A stretch of DNA of 64,000 nucleotides from Flavobacterium agrisoli (GCF_016522065.1 NZ_JAEHFV010000007.1:1-64000), one strand, 5' to 3'. Positions 7,974-17,353 are shown, counted from the first letter of the stretch. The notes: generated by a model not told the origin, from the sequence alone. Made by a program: numbers and translations.

Positions 7974-8774
7974 TTAAAGTTTTAAAAGCACAAAAACAGT
8001 AGTAGCTAAAGACAAAACAGTAATAATGGTACTCATCGATTCAATTCCAGTTTTACCCGTTCCCCATGTTTTTTGTTTCACCGGTTTAACATAAATATAA
8101 TCGTTGGGCTGCAAATAATAATAAGGTGATTTCACTGCATCAACATCGGTTAAATCAATCGAATGCATTTGCATGCCGGTTGGAGACTGCCTTATAATCG
8201 TGACTTCTTTTCTATTTCCTGTAACTGTAATATCACCCGCATTGGCAATGGCTTCCATGATATTCACATTATCTTTATAGAGTACTTTGGTACCGGTACT
8301 CCCTACTTCGCCGTTGATGGTATATCGAAAACCGGCCAATTTTACGGTAACAAAAAGATTTGCTTCGGTTTTAAAGTAATTTTCTAAAAGCATTTTTTCG
8401 ATGGTAACACGTACTTCTTCCAACGTATAACCGAGCACGTTTATTTCTCCTAAAATAGGAACACGAATATTACCATGATCATCTACTGTGAAGCCATCAA
8501 AATAAAGTCCATTTTCAGAACGATTTTGAGCTGTATTATCTTGTGTATTTGTAGATGGTTTAAAAATTGCAACCAATTTAGGGTCAATGGCTTTTAAATT
8601 TATCGATATAATATCATTCGTTTGCAATCGATAAGGTTTGGATTCTACAGCCGAAACAGCATTTTCTACTCCATTTTTATCTTTATCTTGTAGGTAAACC
8701 AAATCGTTTAACGGTATACAAGAAGTGAGCAATAAGCTGAATAATACAAAGAGGCACAGACTTTTGTTAGTCAT
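7974..8774 (-). CDS. Wza-like outer-membrane polysaccharide export lipoprotein
   Basis: A 266-residue protein starting at ATG 8774. A longer TTG start at 8795 would overlap the promoter -7 element and is rejected. The signal peptide ends in lipobox LLTSC (Cys19). A polysaccharide export domain follows (YRLQTNDIISINLKAIDP; then VPILGEINVLGYTLEEV) and a SLBB-like part (VKLAGFRYTINGEVGSTG). A hydrophobic segment near the C terminus (STIITVLSLATTVFVLLKL) may anchor it. It should form the outer-membrane exit channel that works with the downstream wzc-like kinase. It is the first gene of this operon. Confidence 0.93.
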   Translation of the reverse strand: MTNKSLCLFVLFSLLLTSCIPLNDLVYLQDKDKNGVENAVSAVESKPYRLQTNDIISINLKAIDPKLVAIFKPSTNTQDNTAQNRSENGLYFDGFTVDDHGNIRVPILGEINVLGYTLEEVRVTIEKMLLENYFKTEANLFVTVKLAGFRYTINGEVGSTGTKVLYKDNVNIMEAIANAGDITVTGNRKEVTIIRQSPTGMQMHSIDLTDVDAVKSPYYYLQPNDYIYVKPVKQKTWGTGKTGIESMSTIITVLSLATTVFVLLKL

Positions 8775-8792
8775 TTTATGGAAATTAAAACG

Positions 8793-8800
8793 CAAATATA
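8793..8800 (-). promoter_or_regulatory. Promoter -7 element of the wza-wzc-epimerase operon
   Basis: Minus-strand TATATTTG is a perfect TAnnTTTG match, 18 bases before the ATG at 8774. No clear TTG is found upstream. It lies over the rejected TTG start codon and so helps decide the start. Confidence 0.55.
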
Positions 8801-8847
8801 GGTTTTCGAATTTTATTTAAAAAATATCCTGACTTTTAGAAAAAAAT

Positions 8848-9468
8848 TTAACTGTTTTTGTAATTATTCTCAAATGGAATTCGATGTAAAATACTGCGGC
8901 CTAAGGTAACTTCGTCTGCATATTCTAATTCATCACCCACAGCAATTCCTCTGGCAATGGTTGAAACCAAAATCGAACTGTCGGCAATTTGTTTGTAGAT
9001 GTAAAAATTAGTCGTATCGCCTTCTATAGTGGAGCTCAAAGCAAAAATAATCTCGGAAACTTTACCCGATTTTACTTTTTCAACTAAACTTGTTATTGTT
9101 AGCTGACTGGGTCCAACTCCTTCAATTGGCGAAATTTTACCTCCTAGAACATGATAAATCCCTTTAAATTGCCCTGTATTTTCTATCGCCATTACATCTC
9201 GAACATCTTCAACTACACAAATAGTTTGATGGTTACGAGATGGTTGTGCACATATTTCGCATATTTTTTCATCAGAAATATTATGACAAGATTCACAAAA
9301 TCGAATTTGATGACGCATGTTCATCAAAGCCTCTGTCAAAAAACCCGTTCTTTCCTGGGGCTGCTTGAGCAAATGCAAAACCAAACGAAGCGCCGTTCTT
9401 TTACCAATTCCGGGTAATTGCGACATTTCGTTTACTGCTTTTTCTAATAATTTTGAAGAAAATTCCAT
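8848..9468 (-). CDS. recR: Recombination protein RecR
   Basis: A 206-residue DNA-repair protein that acts with RecF/RecO to load RecA on gapped DNA. The helix-hairpin-helix [11 protein letters not shown] is at residues 18-28. The zinc finger has Cys58, Cys61, Cys70 and Cys73. The Toprim segment starts at VVEDVRD (about 84), and the typical [22 protein letters not shown] lies at the C terminus. Length matches the family. It lies 73 bp beyond the start of the polysaccharide operon and marks the return to core genome. Confidence 0.97.
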   Translation of the reverse strand: MEFSSKLLEKAVNEMSQLPGIGKRTALRLVLHLLKQPQERTGFLTEALMNMRHQIRFCESCHNISDEKICEICAQPSRNHQTICVVEDVRDVMAIENTGQFKGIYHVLGGKISPIEGVGPSQLTITSLVEKVKSGKVSEIIFALSSTIEGDTTNFYIYKQIADSSILVSTIARGIAVGDELEYADEVTLGRSILHRIPFENNYKNS

Positions 9469-9489
9469 AGTACGAATAAATTCACCAAA

Positions 9490-9855
9490 TTAAAACTGAT
9501 TTGTTCGCAGCAAAACTAAGGTACAAGCTACTTCAACTTTAATAGCATTTAATTCTAAAAGTTGATAAAACTCTGGATTCTCGGTTCCGGGATTAAAAAT
9601 AACGCGTTTAGGTTGCGCTTCAATGATGTAATTATAGTAGTCACGCTGCCTAACAGGGTTAAGATACAAGGTTACGGTATCAATATTTTTCACAGGTACT
9701 TTCTTTGTTTGTATCGCCACACCTGCTACTTCCCCCGCTTTTTGCCCTATGGCAATTACCGAATGTCCTTTTTCTACTAAAAATTGAATGGCTTTGTTAG
9801 AATAGCGTTCTTCTTTTAAAGAAGCACCTAAAACCATGGTTTTCTTATTTTTCAT
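9490..9855 (-). CDS. CoA-binding (Rossmann-like) domain protein
   Basis: A 121-residue single-domain protein of the CoA_binding_2 type. It opens with TMVLGASLKEERYSN, an N-terminal nucleotide-loop motif, continues with HSVIAIGQKAG, and ends with the conserved VIFNPGTENPE and a late Cys (EVACTLVLL). Family members fold like the CoA-binding domain of succinyl-CoA synthetase; their cellular role is not known. Only 21 bp separate it from the downstream recR. It diverges from marC. Confidence 0.85.
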   Translation of the reverse strand: MKNKKTMVLGASLKEERYSNKAIQFLVEKGHSVIAIGQKAGEVAGVAIQTKKVPVKNIDTVTLYLNPVRQRDYYNYIIEAQPKRVIFNPGTENPEFYQLLELNAIKVEVACTLVLLRTNQF

Positions 9856-9958
9856 TTATTCATTTTATATGCAACAGCAAATGTAAGTAAAAATACCCGC
9901 AAGCTTATCATTGAACTGAATAATACCCAAACCATAAAAAACAATTTCCTAACATAAA

Positions 9959-9997
9959 TTGATCAAAATGTTTATTTAAAACACTATTTTTGATCAA
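9959..9997 (+). promoter_or_regulatory. marC promoter overlaid by two TTGATCAA palindromes
   Basis: The -33 TTG is at 9959-9961 and the -7 element TATTTTTG at 9985-9992, spacing 23. The palindrome TTGATCAA occurs at 9959-9966, covering the -33 element, and at 9990-9997, covering the end of the -7 element. Start to start they are 31 bp apart, about three helical turns. Extended arms TTGATCAAAA and TTTTGATCAA form a perfect inverted repeat. It resembles an operator for a dimeric repressor. Confidence 0.6.
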
Positions 9998-10010
9998 CCA
10001 AACAATACAC

Positions 10011-10640
10011 ATGGATTTATTTATTTACTTATTTGCTGCTTTATTTTCTGTATTAAACCCTATCGGAACAGTTCCTATTTTTGTTGGATTGACGCAAGAT
10101 GATTCGAATATAGAACGCAACCGAATTTCGTTATGGACGTCTATCAATGTTTTTTTGATTTTAACGATTTCCTTTTTTGTGGGACAATATGCACTTTCCT
10201 TTTTCGGAATTAGCATTGATGCGTTACGAATTGCGGGTGGAATTGTTATTTTAAATTCTGGCTTTTCGTTACTATCTGGAAAAATTAGTAAAAAAAGAGG
10301 TATCAATAAAAAAGTAGAAAACGATGCACAAAAAAGAAACGATATCGCGCTAACTCCCTTAGCTATACCTATGTTAGCGGGACCAGGATCTATTTCTTTA
10401 TTGATTGCTTTTTACCAGGAACACCACCAACCGTTAGAAATTTTTATTGCTGTGTTGGCTATTTTATGTACTTCGATAGTGATTTTCGTGATTTTAAAAA
10501 GTGCACATTACCTATCTCGTTTTTTAGGAGCTTCGGGTATTGTGGCCATCTCCCGAATAATTGGTTTCATCGTCATTGCCATCGGAATACAATACATAGT
10601 GAGCTCCATCATCAACATTATAAAAGGGAATTTAATGTAA
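10011..10640 (+). CDS. marC: MarC-family inner-membrane protein
   Basis: A 209-residue polytopic protein with about six membrane helices. The family signature FSVLNPIGTVPIF lies near the N terminus, followed by LRIAGGIVILNSGFSLL and IPMLAGPGSISLLI. MarC proteins are of unsettled function; the old link to multiple antibiotic resistance in E. coli was not upheld. I chose ATG 10011 because an in-frame TTG at 9990 falls inside the -7 promoter element. The gene diverges from the CoA-binding gene. A heptamer array starts one base after its stop codon. Confidence 0.88.
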   Translation: MDLFIYLFAALFSVLNPIGTVPIFVGLTQDDSNIERNRISLWTSINVFLILTISFFVGQYALSFFGISIDALRIAGGIVILNSGFSLLSGKISKKRGINKKVENDAQKRNDIALTPLAIPMLAGPGSISLLIAFYQEHHQPLEIFIAVLAILCTSIVIFVILKSAHYLSRFLGASGIVAISRIIGFIVIAIGIQYIVSSIINIIKGNLM

Positions 10641-10641
10641 A

Positions 10642-10696
10642 TTGATAATTGATAATTGATAATTGATAATTGATAATTGATAATTGATAATTGATA
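10642..10696. repeat. Heptamer array TTGATAA, about 7.9 copies
   Basis: Seven perfect copies run from 10642 to 10690 and six of seven bases of the eighth follow. The array fills almost the whole 65-bp gap between the stop of marC and the stop of the convergent ctlX-like gene. Confidence 0.92.
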
Positions 10697-10705
10697 TTAA
10701 TTTTA

Positions 10706-11641
10706 TTACTCCTTCGGTAGAAAAATTTCTGCCATCATGCAACGAGCGCTTCCGCCGCCACAAGCTTCTATAGTGTCTAAATTAGAACTTAAAATGGTTC
10801 CGTATTTTTCCAATTGTGTTATTTGTTTCGGGGTTAAACTTTGATGAGCTGAATCGCTCATAACGATGTAACGTTTTTCATTCGCCCCTTCTACTTCAAG
10901 CATGTTTCCGGCAAAATTATTCACTTGTTCCTCAGTAATGAAAATGATTTCTTTATTATTTTCCTTTAAATTATCGAGAACCATTTTACGCTCTTTTTTA
11001 TCATCAATACAATCCACACAAATCACCGCAAATTTTTCGCCTAAACACATCATCACATTGGTATGATAAATCAATTCTCTTGTTTTTCCTACTGTTTGAA
11101 AAGCTTCAAAAATAACTGGAGCATTATCAAAATCTTCGCAAAATTCAATAAACAGTTCTTCATCTGCACGAGGAGACAAAGCACAATACGCTTTTGCGTT
11201 AGCTCGATCTAAAAGTAAGCTCCCAGTACCTTCTAAAAAATAACCATCGTCTTCGGCAGCGGTATAATCCATGATATTAGCAATACGGAATCCTTTTTCT
11301 TCTAGGAGATCCAATATATCTTCGCGACGTTCTTTTCTCCTATTTTCGGCAAACATAGGATACAGAACCACATCTCCATTTTCATGAAAAGAAATCCAAT
11401 TGTTTGGAAAAATGCTATCGGGTGTATCCGTTTCGGAAGTATCTTCGACAACCGTAACATCCACTCCAACTTCTTGTAATTTGCTTACAAAAGTATCAAA
11501 TTCAGCTTGTGCTTTGGCATTTACAGTTGCAGGCAACAGATTTTCTAAAACTTTTTGATAATAATTATTTACTTGTGTTTGCTCATTCATTCGAAAGGCA
11601 ACTGGACGAATCATTAAAATAGAATTGGTAACTTGTTTCAT
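10706..11641 (-). CDS. ctlX: CtlX-like guanidino/ureido hydrolase (citrulline utilisation type)
   Basis: A 311-residue member of the arginine deiminase/amidinotransferase superfamily. It resembles CtlX, a citrulline ureidase described in Francisella. Visible motifs are SIFPNNWIS, the EGTGSL substrate loop, the IYHTNVMM His segment and a C-terminal ACGGGSARC with nucleophile Cys301. I chose ATG 11641 over ATG 11677 because the latter overlaps the preceding gene by 31 bases and adds residues unlike the family start. It sits five bases behind a second superfamily member, so both probably act in arginine or citrulline breakdown. The substrate is inferred. Confidence 0.8.
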   Translation of the reverse strand: MKQVTNSILMIRPVAFRMNEQTQVNNYYQKVLENLLPATVNAKAQAEFDTFVSKLQEVGVDVTVVEDTSETDTPDSIFPNNWISFHENGDVVLYPMFAENRRKERREDILDLLEEKGFRIANIMDYTAAEDDGYFLEGTGSLLLDRANAKAYCALSPRADEELFIEFCEDFDNAPVIFEAFQTVGKTRELIYHTNVMMCLGEKFAVICVDCIDDKKERKMVLDNLKENNKEIIFITEEQVNNFAGNMLEVEGANEKRYIVMSDSAHQSLTPKQITQLEKYGTILSSNLDTIEACGGGSARCMMAEIFLPKE

Positions 11642-11646
11642 AACAT

Positions 11647-12561
11647 TTAATCTCTTATTAAAGGTAACGTAGAACATCTAAGCAAGCCTTCTTGCTTGGC
11701 AATCTCTGCATAGGAAATTTCTTCGACAATAAAGTCATTATCTCGAAGCCAATTGTTGAGTCTGGTAAAATTTCTTTCGGAAACCACTATATTTTCATCA
11801 ATAGAAAAAACATTGGAAAACATGTGATACATTTCTTCACGAGTAATGTGAAATAAATTTTCTTTTCCAAAAAGCTGTACTAAAAATTGATAATCTGACT
11901 CTTCTCTGAATCCGTTTTTATAAATAATTCCCTTGTTTTTCCCAACTGGCTGAAAACAACAATCCAAGTGCAAAGCATTGTCGCGAGCCTCGATTTTGGA
12001 CTTAATTAAATCAAATTCTTTTATTTTTTTATACGGAAACATTTCTTTTAAATAAGCCACACCTTCCAAATTGGTTCTAGCGGTAATATAATCTTTATAA
12101 TCACTTCCTTTATAAGTACCCACAAAAATATAGTCTTGCCAAAGCATCACATCTCCTCCTTCAATATGAATGGCTTCTGGAGGTCTACACACTTTCAAAG
12201 GATTTATATTATCCAAAATATACTGAATAGCCTCTAACTCTAATTCTCTTTCGGGTAAAATATTCGCTTTAATAAAGGTATCTTCGATTACAAACCCAAT
12301 ATCTCGGGTAAAAATTTGATTGCATTTTTCAATAATTTCCGGGCGAAAGACTTTTACATCGTATTTTTTAAAAACGGCATCCAACGCATTCATTTCCCTA
12401 ATCATATCAACTTCAAGAGGATAAGTCCCAGCTTTAATATGCTCTAACGACTTCGGGTCATAGGCTTCGGCAATTGTAGGCGTTGGTCCATTATTAATAG
12501 CTGTTCCTAAAACCACCGCTCTTAATCGTGATGTTTCGTTCTTAATATTTAATTGTAACAT
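11647..12561 (-). CDS. Amidinotransferase/DDAH-like superfamily protein
   Basis: A 304-residue protein of the guanidino-group modifying superfamily. It shows FTRD (84-87), EGGD (134-137), a His198-x-Asp200 pair in ALHLD and a C-terminal RCSTLPL with Cys296 as the likely nucleophile. This set fits dimethylarginine dimethylaminohydrolase, arginine deiminase or amidinotransferase activity; I cannot separate these. It is the first gene of a two-gene operon with the ctlX-like gene. Its TATATTTG promoter element abuts the terminator of gltA. Confidence 0.78.
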   Translation of the reverse strand: MLQLNIKNETSRLRAVVLGTAINNGPTPTIAEAYDPKSLEHIKAGTYPLEVDMIREMNALDAVFKKYDVKVFRPEIIEKCNQIFTRDIGFVIEDTFIKANILPERELELEAIQYILDNINPLKVCRPPEAIHIEGGDVMLWQDYIFVGTYKGSDYKDYITARTNLEGVAYLKEMFPYKKIKEFDLIKSKIEARDNALHLDCCFQPVGKNKGIIYKNGFREESDYQFLVQLFGKENLFHITREEMYHMFSNVFSIDENIVVSERNFTRLNNWLRDNDFIVEEISYAEIAKQEGLLRCSTLPLIRD

Positions 12562-12581
12562 TTTATTCGCTTTTTGTGAAG

Positions 12582-12589
12582 CAAATATA
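12582..12589 (-). promoter_or_regulatory. Promoter -7 element of the DDAH-like/ctlX operon
   Basis: Minus-strand TATATTTG lies 20 bases before the ATG at 12561. The -33 region would fall inside the gltA terminator stem, and no TTG is evident there. Confidence 0.45.
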
Positions 12590-12617
12590 AAAAAAGCCCC
12601 ACAGTTAAGTGGAGCTT
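12587..12617 (-). terminator. Terminator of gltA
   Basis: Read on the minus strand, AAGCTCCAC-TTAACT-GTGGGGCTT forms a 9-bp stem with one G-U pair, followed by seven T. It starts 13 bp after the gltA stop. Confidence 0.85.
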
Positions 12618-12630
12618 CTTTGAAATGATT

Positions 12631-13908
12631 TTATTTTTTTGATTTATATTCTCGTAAAGGATGACCTGTATAAACTTGTCTTGGTCGACCAATTGGCTCT
12701 TTATTTTCACGCATTTCTTTCCATTGCGCAATCCAACCTGGTAATCTACCGATGGCAAACATAACGGTAAACATGTCTGTTGGAATTCCTAACGCTCTGT
12801 AGATAATACCCGAATAAAAATCAACATTTGGATATAAGTTTCTAGCCTTGAAGTATTCATCTTCTAAAGCTGCTTTTTCTAATTTTTTAGCAATTTCCAA
12901 AACTGGATCTTCAACACCTAAAGTTCCTAAAACTTCATTTGCTGCTTTTTTAATGATTTTAGCTCTAGGATCAAAGTTCTTGTATACTCTATGCCCGAAG
13001 CCCATCAAACGGAAAGGATCATTTTTGTCTTTAGCTTTAGCTAAGAATTTATCCGTATCTCCACCATCTTTGTTTATTTCTTCTAACATTTCAAGTACCG
13101 CTTGATTAGCACCACCATGTAATGGCCCCCACAAAGCAGAAACCCCAGCTGAAATAGAAGCAAACAAACCTGCGTGAGACGATCCTACCATTCTAACAGT
13201 TGATGTAGAACAGTTTTGTTCGTGATCGGCATGTAATATAAATAATTTATCAAGTGCATTAATAACCACCTCACTAGCTTTGTATGGCTGAGTTGGTAGC
13301 TTAAACATCAATTGCATGAAGTTTTCTACATACCCTTGTGTATTATCGTAATAATTTAAAGGATAACCCATAGATTTTCTATATGTCCAAGTAGCTATAA
13401 CCAAGAACTTTGCGATAGTTTTGCAAATAGCCTCATACATTTCTTTTTCATTATCAACATTAACCGATTTTGGGTTAAAAGCAGTCAAAGCACTTGTCAA
13501 CGAAGACAAAACGCCCATGGGATGAGCCGTTTTTGGAAAACCATCGATAATGCTTTTCATTTCTTCATTCACTAATGAATGTTTTTTAATATCATTTTCG
13601 AATTTTTCCAATTGTTCTGTAGTCGGCAACTCACCAAAAATTAAAAGGTAAGAAACTTCTAAGAAATCAGCGCTCTCTGCCAATTCTTCAATTGAGTAAC
13701 CTCTGTAACGTAAAATTCCTAATTCTCCATCTAAGAACGTAATTTCACTTTTGCAAGATCCTGAATTTTTATACCCCGGATCGATTGTAATTGCTCCTGT
13801 TAAATCTCTTAATTTGTTAATATCGATAGCAGTTTCATTTTCGCTTCCTGTGATGATTGGAAGCTCAATTTTCTTACCATCTAATTCTAATGTAGCTATT
13901 TTTGACAT
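12631..13908 (-). CDS. gltA: Citrate synthase
   Basis: A 425-residue hexameric-type citrate synthase that condenses oxaloacetate and acetyl-CoA. The first catalytic His is in VGSSHAGLFAS, the second in MGFGHRVYKNFDPR, and the C-terminal GRLPGWIAQWKE segment carries binding Arg/Trp residues. The N-terminal beta-rich extension with IDPGYKNSGSCKS is typical of the Gram-negative NADH-sensitive type. It is monocistronic: a TAGATTTG element precedes it and a strong terminator follows it. Confidence 0.98.
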   Translation of the reverse strand: MSKIATLELDGKKIELPIITGSENETAIDINKLRDLTGAITIDPGYKNSGSCKSEITFLDGELGILRYRGYSIEELAESADFLEVSYLLIFGELPTTEQLEKFENDIKKHSLVNEEMKSIIDGFPKTAHPMGVLSSLTSALTAFNPKSVNVDNEKEMYEAICKTIAKFLVIATWTYRKSMGYPLNYYDNTQGYVENFMQLMFKLPTQPYKASEVVINALDKLFILHADHEQNCSTSTVRMVGSSHAGLFASISAGVSALWGPLHGGANQAVLEMLEEINKDGGDTDKFLAKAKDKNDPFRLMGFGHRVYKNFDPRAKIIKKAANEVLGTLGVEDPVLEIAKKLEKAALEDEYFKARNLYPNVDFYSGIIYRALGIPTDMFTVMFAIGRLPGWIAQWKEMRENKEPIGRPRQVYTGHPLREYKSKK

Positions 13909-13946
13909 AATATAATTTGGAAATAATTCTTTAAATAATAATTTAT

Positions 13947-13954
13947 CAAATCTA
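13947..13954 (-). promoter_or_regulatory. Promoter -7 element of gltA
   Basis: Minus-strand TAGATTTG lies 38 bases before the gltA ATG. No TTG is present at the expected -33 position. Confidence 0.5.
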
Positions 13955-14008
13955 AGGAATTAACGGGTAATTAAAAAGAGGATTATTATATGAATTTGTT
14001 AAATGTCA

Positions 14009-14048
14009 TAAAAAAAGCCACTCATAGTTTTATGAATGGCTTTTTTTC
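14009..14048 (-). terminator. Terminator of eno
   Basis: AAAGCCA-cTCATA-gttt-TATGA-aTGGCTTT forms a stem flanked by A and T tracts on both sides, so it could work in both directions. It follows the eno stop by 15 bp. Confidence 0.85.
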
Positions 14049-14063
14049 TATTTTAAAATGAAT

Positions 14064-15371
<1,308 letters not shown>

Positions 15372-15478
15372 TTAATTAATTATATTTTTTTTTCGAAATT
15401 ATAAAAATATTTAATACTAAAACTGTCTTGTCGTTAACAAACCCTATTATTTATTAACTAAATCGTTTTAGCCTTTTT

Positions 15479-16579
15479 TTATTTGCTCAGATTTTCAACA
15501 AATTGATCAAACAAATAAGAAGAATCATGTGGGCCAGGACTTGCTTCAGGATGGTATTGCACCGAAAAACAATTTTTATTTTTCATTCGCATACCTGCTA
15601 CTGTATCATCATTTAAATGAATATGAGTAAGTTCTAATTCTGGATGCCCTACCAAAGCCTCTCTTTTTACGGCAAAACCATGATTCTGAGAAGTAATCTC
15701 TCCTTTACCAGTTAAAAGGTTTTTTACGGGGTGATTAATTCCTCTATGTCCGCCAAACATTTTATAGGTTTGAACTCCATTTGCCAAAGCAATAATTTGG
15801 TGTCCTAAACAAATTCCAAACAAGGGTTTATTATCTGCAATAATTTGTTTTGCTACTTCAATTACACCATGTAACGGGTCTGGATCACCAGGTCCATTTG
15901 ATAAAAAATAACCATTTGGATTGAAAGCAGCTAATTCTTCGTAACTTGAATTATAAGGGAACACTTTAATATAACAATCTCTTTTGGCTAAATTTCGCAA
16001 TATATTGGTTTTGATTCCTAAATCTAAAGCTGAAATTTTATATTTTGCGTTTTCATCTCCATAAAAATATGGTTCTTTGGTTGACACTTTTGAAGCCAAC
16101 TCTAAACCTTCCATATTGGGAACATTGGCTAAAGCGACTTTCAATTCCTCAACCGGAGTTCCGTCTGTACAAATTACAGCATTCATTGCGCCATTATCAC
16201 GTATATAACTAACTAAAGCACGTGTATCAACATCCGAAATGCAAATTAAGTTTTGATTTTTGAAATAATCTTCTAAACTACCCGCAGCATCTACACGAGA
16301 ATAATTAAAACTGAAGTTTTTACAAACCAAACCTGCAATTTTAACACTTTCCGATTCTACCTCATTTTCATTTACACCATAATTACCAATATGTGCGTTG
16401 GTGGTTACCATAATTTGACCAAAATAGGAAGGATCTGTAAAAATCTCCTGATACCCAGTCATTCCGGTATTAAAACATACTTCCCCAAAAGTAGTTCCGC
16501 TGATACCAATAGATTTACCATGAAAAATTGTACCGTCGCTCAATAGTAAGATTGCCTTTTCTCTTGTATTGTATTTCAT
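15479..16579 (-). CDS. carA: Carbamoyl-phosphate synthase small subunit
   Basis: A 366-residue glutaminase subunit that passes ammonia to CarB for carbamoyl phosphate, used for pyrimidines and arginine. The class I amidotransferase triad is visible: Cys in FGICLGHQ, and His and Glu in YHPEASPGPHD. The N-terminal CPSase domain has TGMTGYQEIFTDPSY. No carB lies next to it. It has its own promoter and follows the ribosomal operon terminator. The nearby DDAH-like/ctlX pair also touches arginine metabolism, but there is no sign of co-regulation. Confidence 0.98.
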   Translation of the reverse strand: MKYNTREKAILLLSDGTIFHGKSIGISGTTFGEVCFNTGMTGYQEIFTDPSYFGQIMVTTNAHIGNYGVNENEVESESVKIAGLVCKNFSFNYSRVDAAGSLEDYFKNQNLICISDVDTRALVSYIRDNGAMNAVICTDGTPVEELKVALANVPNMEGLELASKVSTKEPYFYGDENAKYKISALDLGIKTNILRNLAKRDCYIKVFPYNSSYEELAAFNPNGYFLSNGPGDPDPLHGVIEVAKQIIADNKPLFGICLGHQIIALANGVQTYKMFGGHRGINHPVKNLLTGKGEITSQNHGFAVKREALVGHPELELTHIHLNDDTVAGMRMKNKNCFSVQYHPEASPGPHDSSYLFDQFVENLSK

Positions 16580-16636
16580 TTTAAAATTGTTGTTGTTCTA
16601 ATTATTAAACTCTAAGTTCAATCAATTAATTTTATG

Positions 16637-16667
16637 CAAAGTTAATTTATAAAAAAAGGGAGTGCAA
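16637..16667 (-). promoter_or_regulatory. Promoter of carA
   Basis: On the minus strand, -33 TTG (16665-16667), a 20-base spacer and -7 TAACTTTG (16637-16644), 58 bases before the carA ATG. It is a full match to the Bacteroidota promoter form. Confidence 0.7.
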
Positions 16668-16731
16668 ACATTTGATGCAAATTCAATTATAAAAATTAGA
16701 ATTGATTTGTTAAAAAAACACTCCAAAAAAA

Positions 16732-16768
16732 TCAAAAAAAAAGGATAAACTATAAATAGCTTATCCTT
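16732..16768 (-). terminator. Terminator of the ribosomal protein superoperon
   Basis: Read on the minus strand, AAGGATAAGCTA-TTTA-TAGTTTATCCTT forms a 12-bp stem with one G-U pair, followed by nine T. It lies 28 bp after the rplQ stop. Confidence 0.9.
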
Positions 16769-16796
16769 AAATTTTATTGAATATTTATTCTCATAA

Positions 16797-17291
16797 TTAT
16801 TCAGTAGCGTCGGTAGATTTTTCTTCAGTTTCAGCAGCTGGAGCCTCTTCTGTAGTAGCTTCAGCTTTTTTAGCTTTACCACCACGACGACTTTTCGCTT
16901 TCTTAACTTCTTTTTTACCTCCGTTATAAAGTTCATTAAAATCAACTAATTCGATCATCGCCATATCAGCGTTATCTCCTAAACGATTTCCAACTTTAAT
17001 AATACGAGTGTATCCACCTGGACGATCTCCTACTTTTGCAGCAACATCTCTGAACAAATCTGTCACAGCATATTTGCTACGTAAATATGAAAAAACAATA
17101 CGACGATTATGAGTCGTATCTTCCTTAGATTTTGTAATTAAAGGCTCAACAAATTGTTTAAGCGCTTTAGCTTTAGCAACAGTAGTGTTAATACGTTTGT
17201 GTTCAATAAGAGAACAAGCCATATTAGCTAACATAGCTTTTCTATGTCCAGTCTGTCTGCTTAAGTGATTGAATTTTTTTCCGTGTCTCAT
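16797..17291 (-). CDS. rplQ: Ribosomal protein L17
   Basis: A 164-residue large-subunit protein beginning [12 protein letters not shown], with the typical [20 protein letters not shown]. It is the last gene of the superoperon. The core ends near residue 123; a low-complexity tail of about 40 residues follows ([20 protein letters not shown] and an acidic end), which the 127-residue E. coli protein lacks. The tail is probably disordered. A 62-bp spacer with a hairpin separates it from rpoA. Confidence 0.98.
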   Translation of the reverse strand: MRHGKKFNHLSRQTGHRKAMLANMACSLIEHKRINTTVAKAKALKQFVEPLITKSKEDTTHNRRIVFSYLRSKYAVTDLFRDVAAKVGDRPGGYTRIIKVGNRLGDNADMAMIELVDFNELYNGGKKEVKKAKSRRGGKAKKAEATTEEAPAAETEEKSTDATE

Positions 17292-17306
17292 GACGTCTTT
17301 TTTATA

Positions 17307-17350
17307 ACTTCATCTTGCTACTATCCGCTTTGGAGAGCAAAATATGAAGT
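17307..17350 (-). other. Hairpin in the rpoA-rplQ spacer
   Basis: ACTTCAT (17307-17313) pairs with ATGAAGT (17344-17350), with inner pairs TTGCT/AGCAA and TCC/GGA around a short loop. No T tract follows, so it is not a classic terminator. It ends 16 bases before the rplQ start. Confidence 0.6.
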
Positions 17351-17353
17351 AAT

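Noticed and set aside
7974..8795. Longer start (TTG at 8795) for the wza-like gene
   Set aside because: The TTG overlaps a perfect TATATTTG promoter element, and the signal peptide fits the ATG at 8774.
9990..10010. TTG start for marC at 9990
   Set aside because: It lies within the -7 promoter element and the second palindrome; ATG at 10011 gives the normal family start.
12631..12758. 69-codon open frame overlapping the end of gltA (12549-12758, minus)
   Set aside because: Out-of-frame reading through the gltA end and its terminator; no domain.
16622..16945. 107-codon open frame on the minus strand over the end of rplQ
   Set aside because: It is a shifted reading of the rplQ tail (Lys/Leu-rich), continuing through the operon terminator; not a gene.
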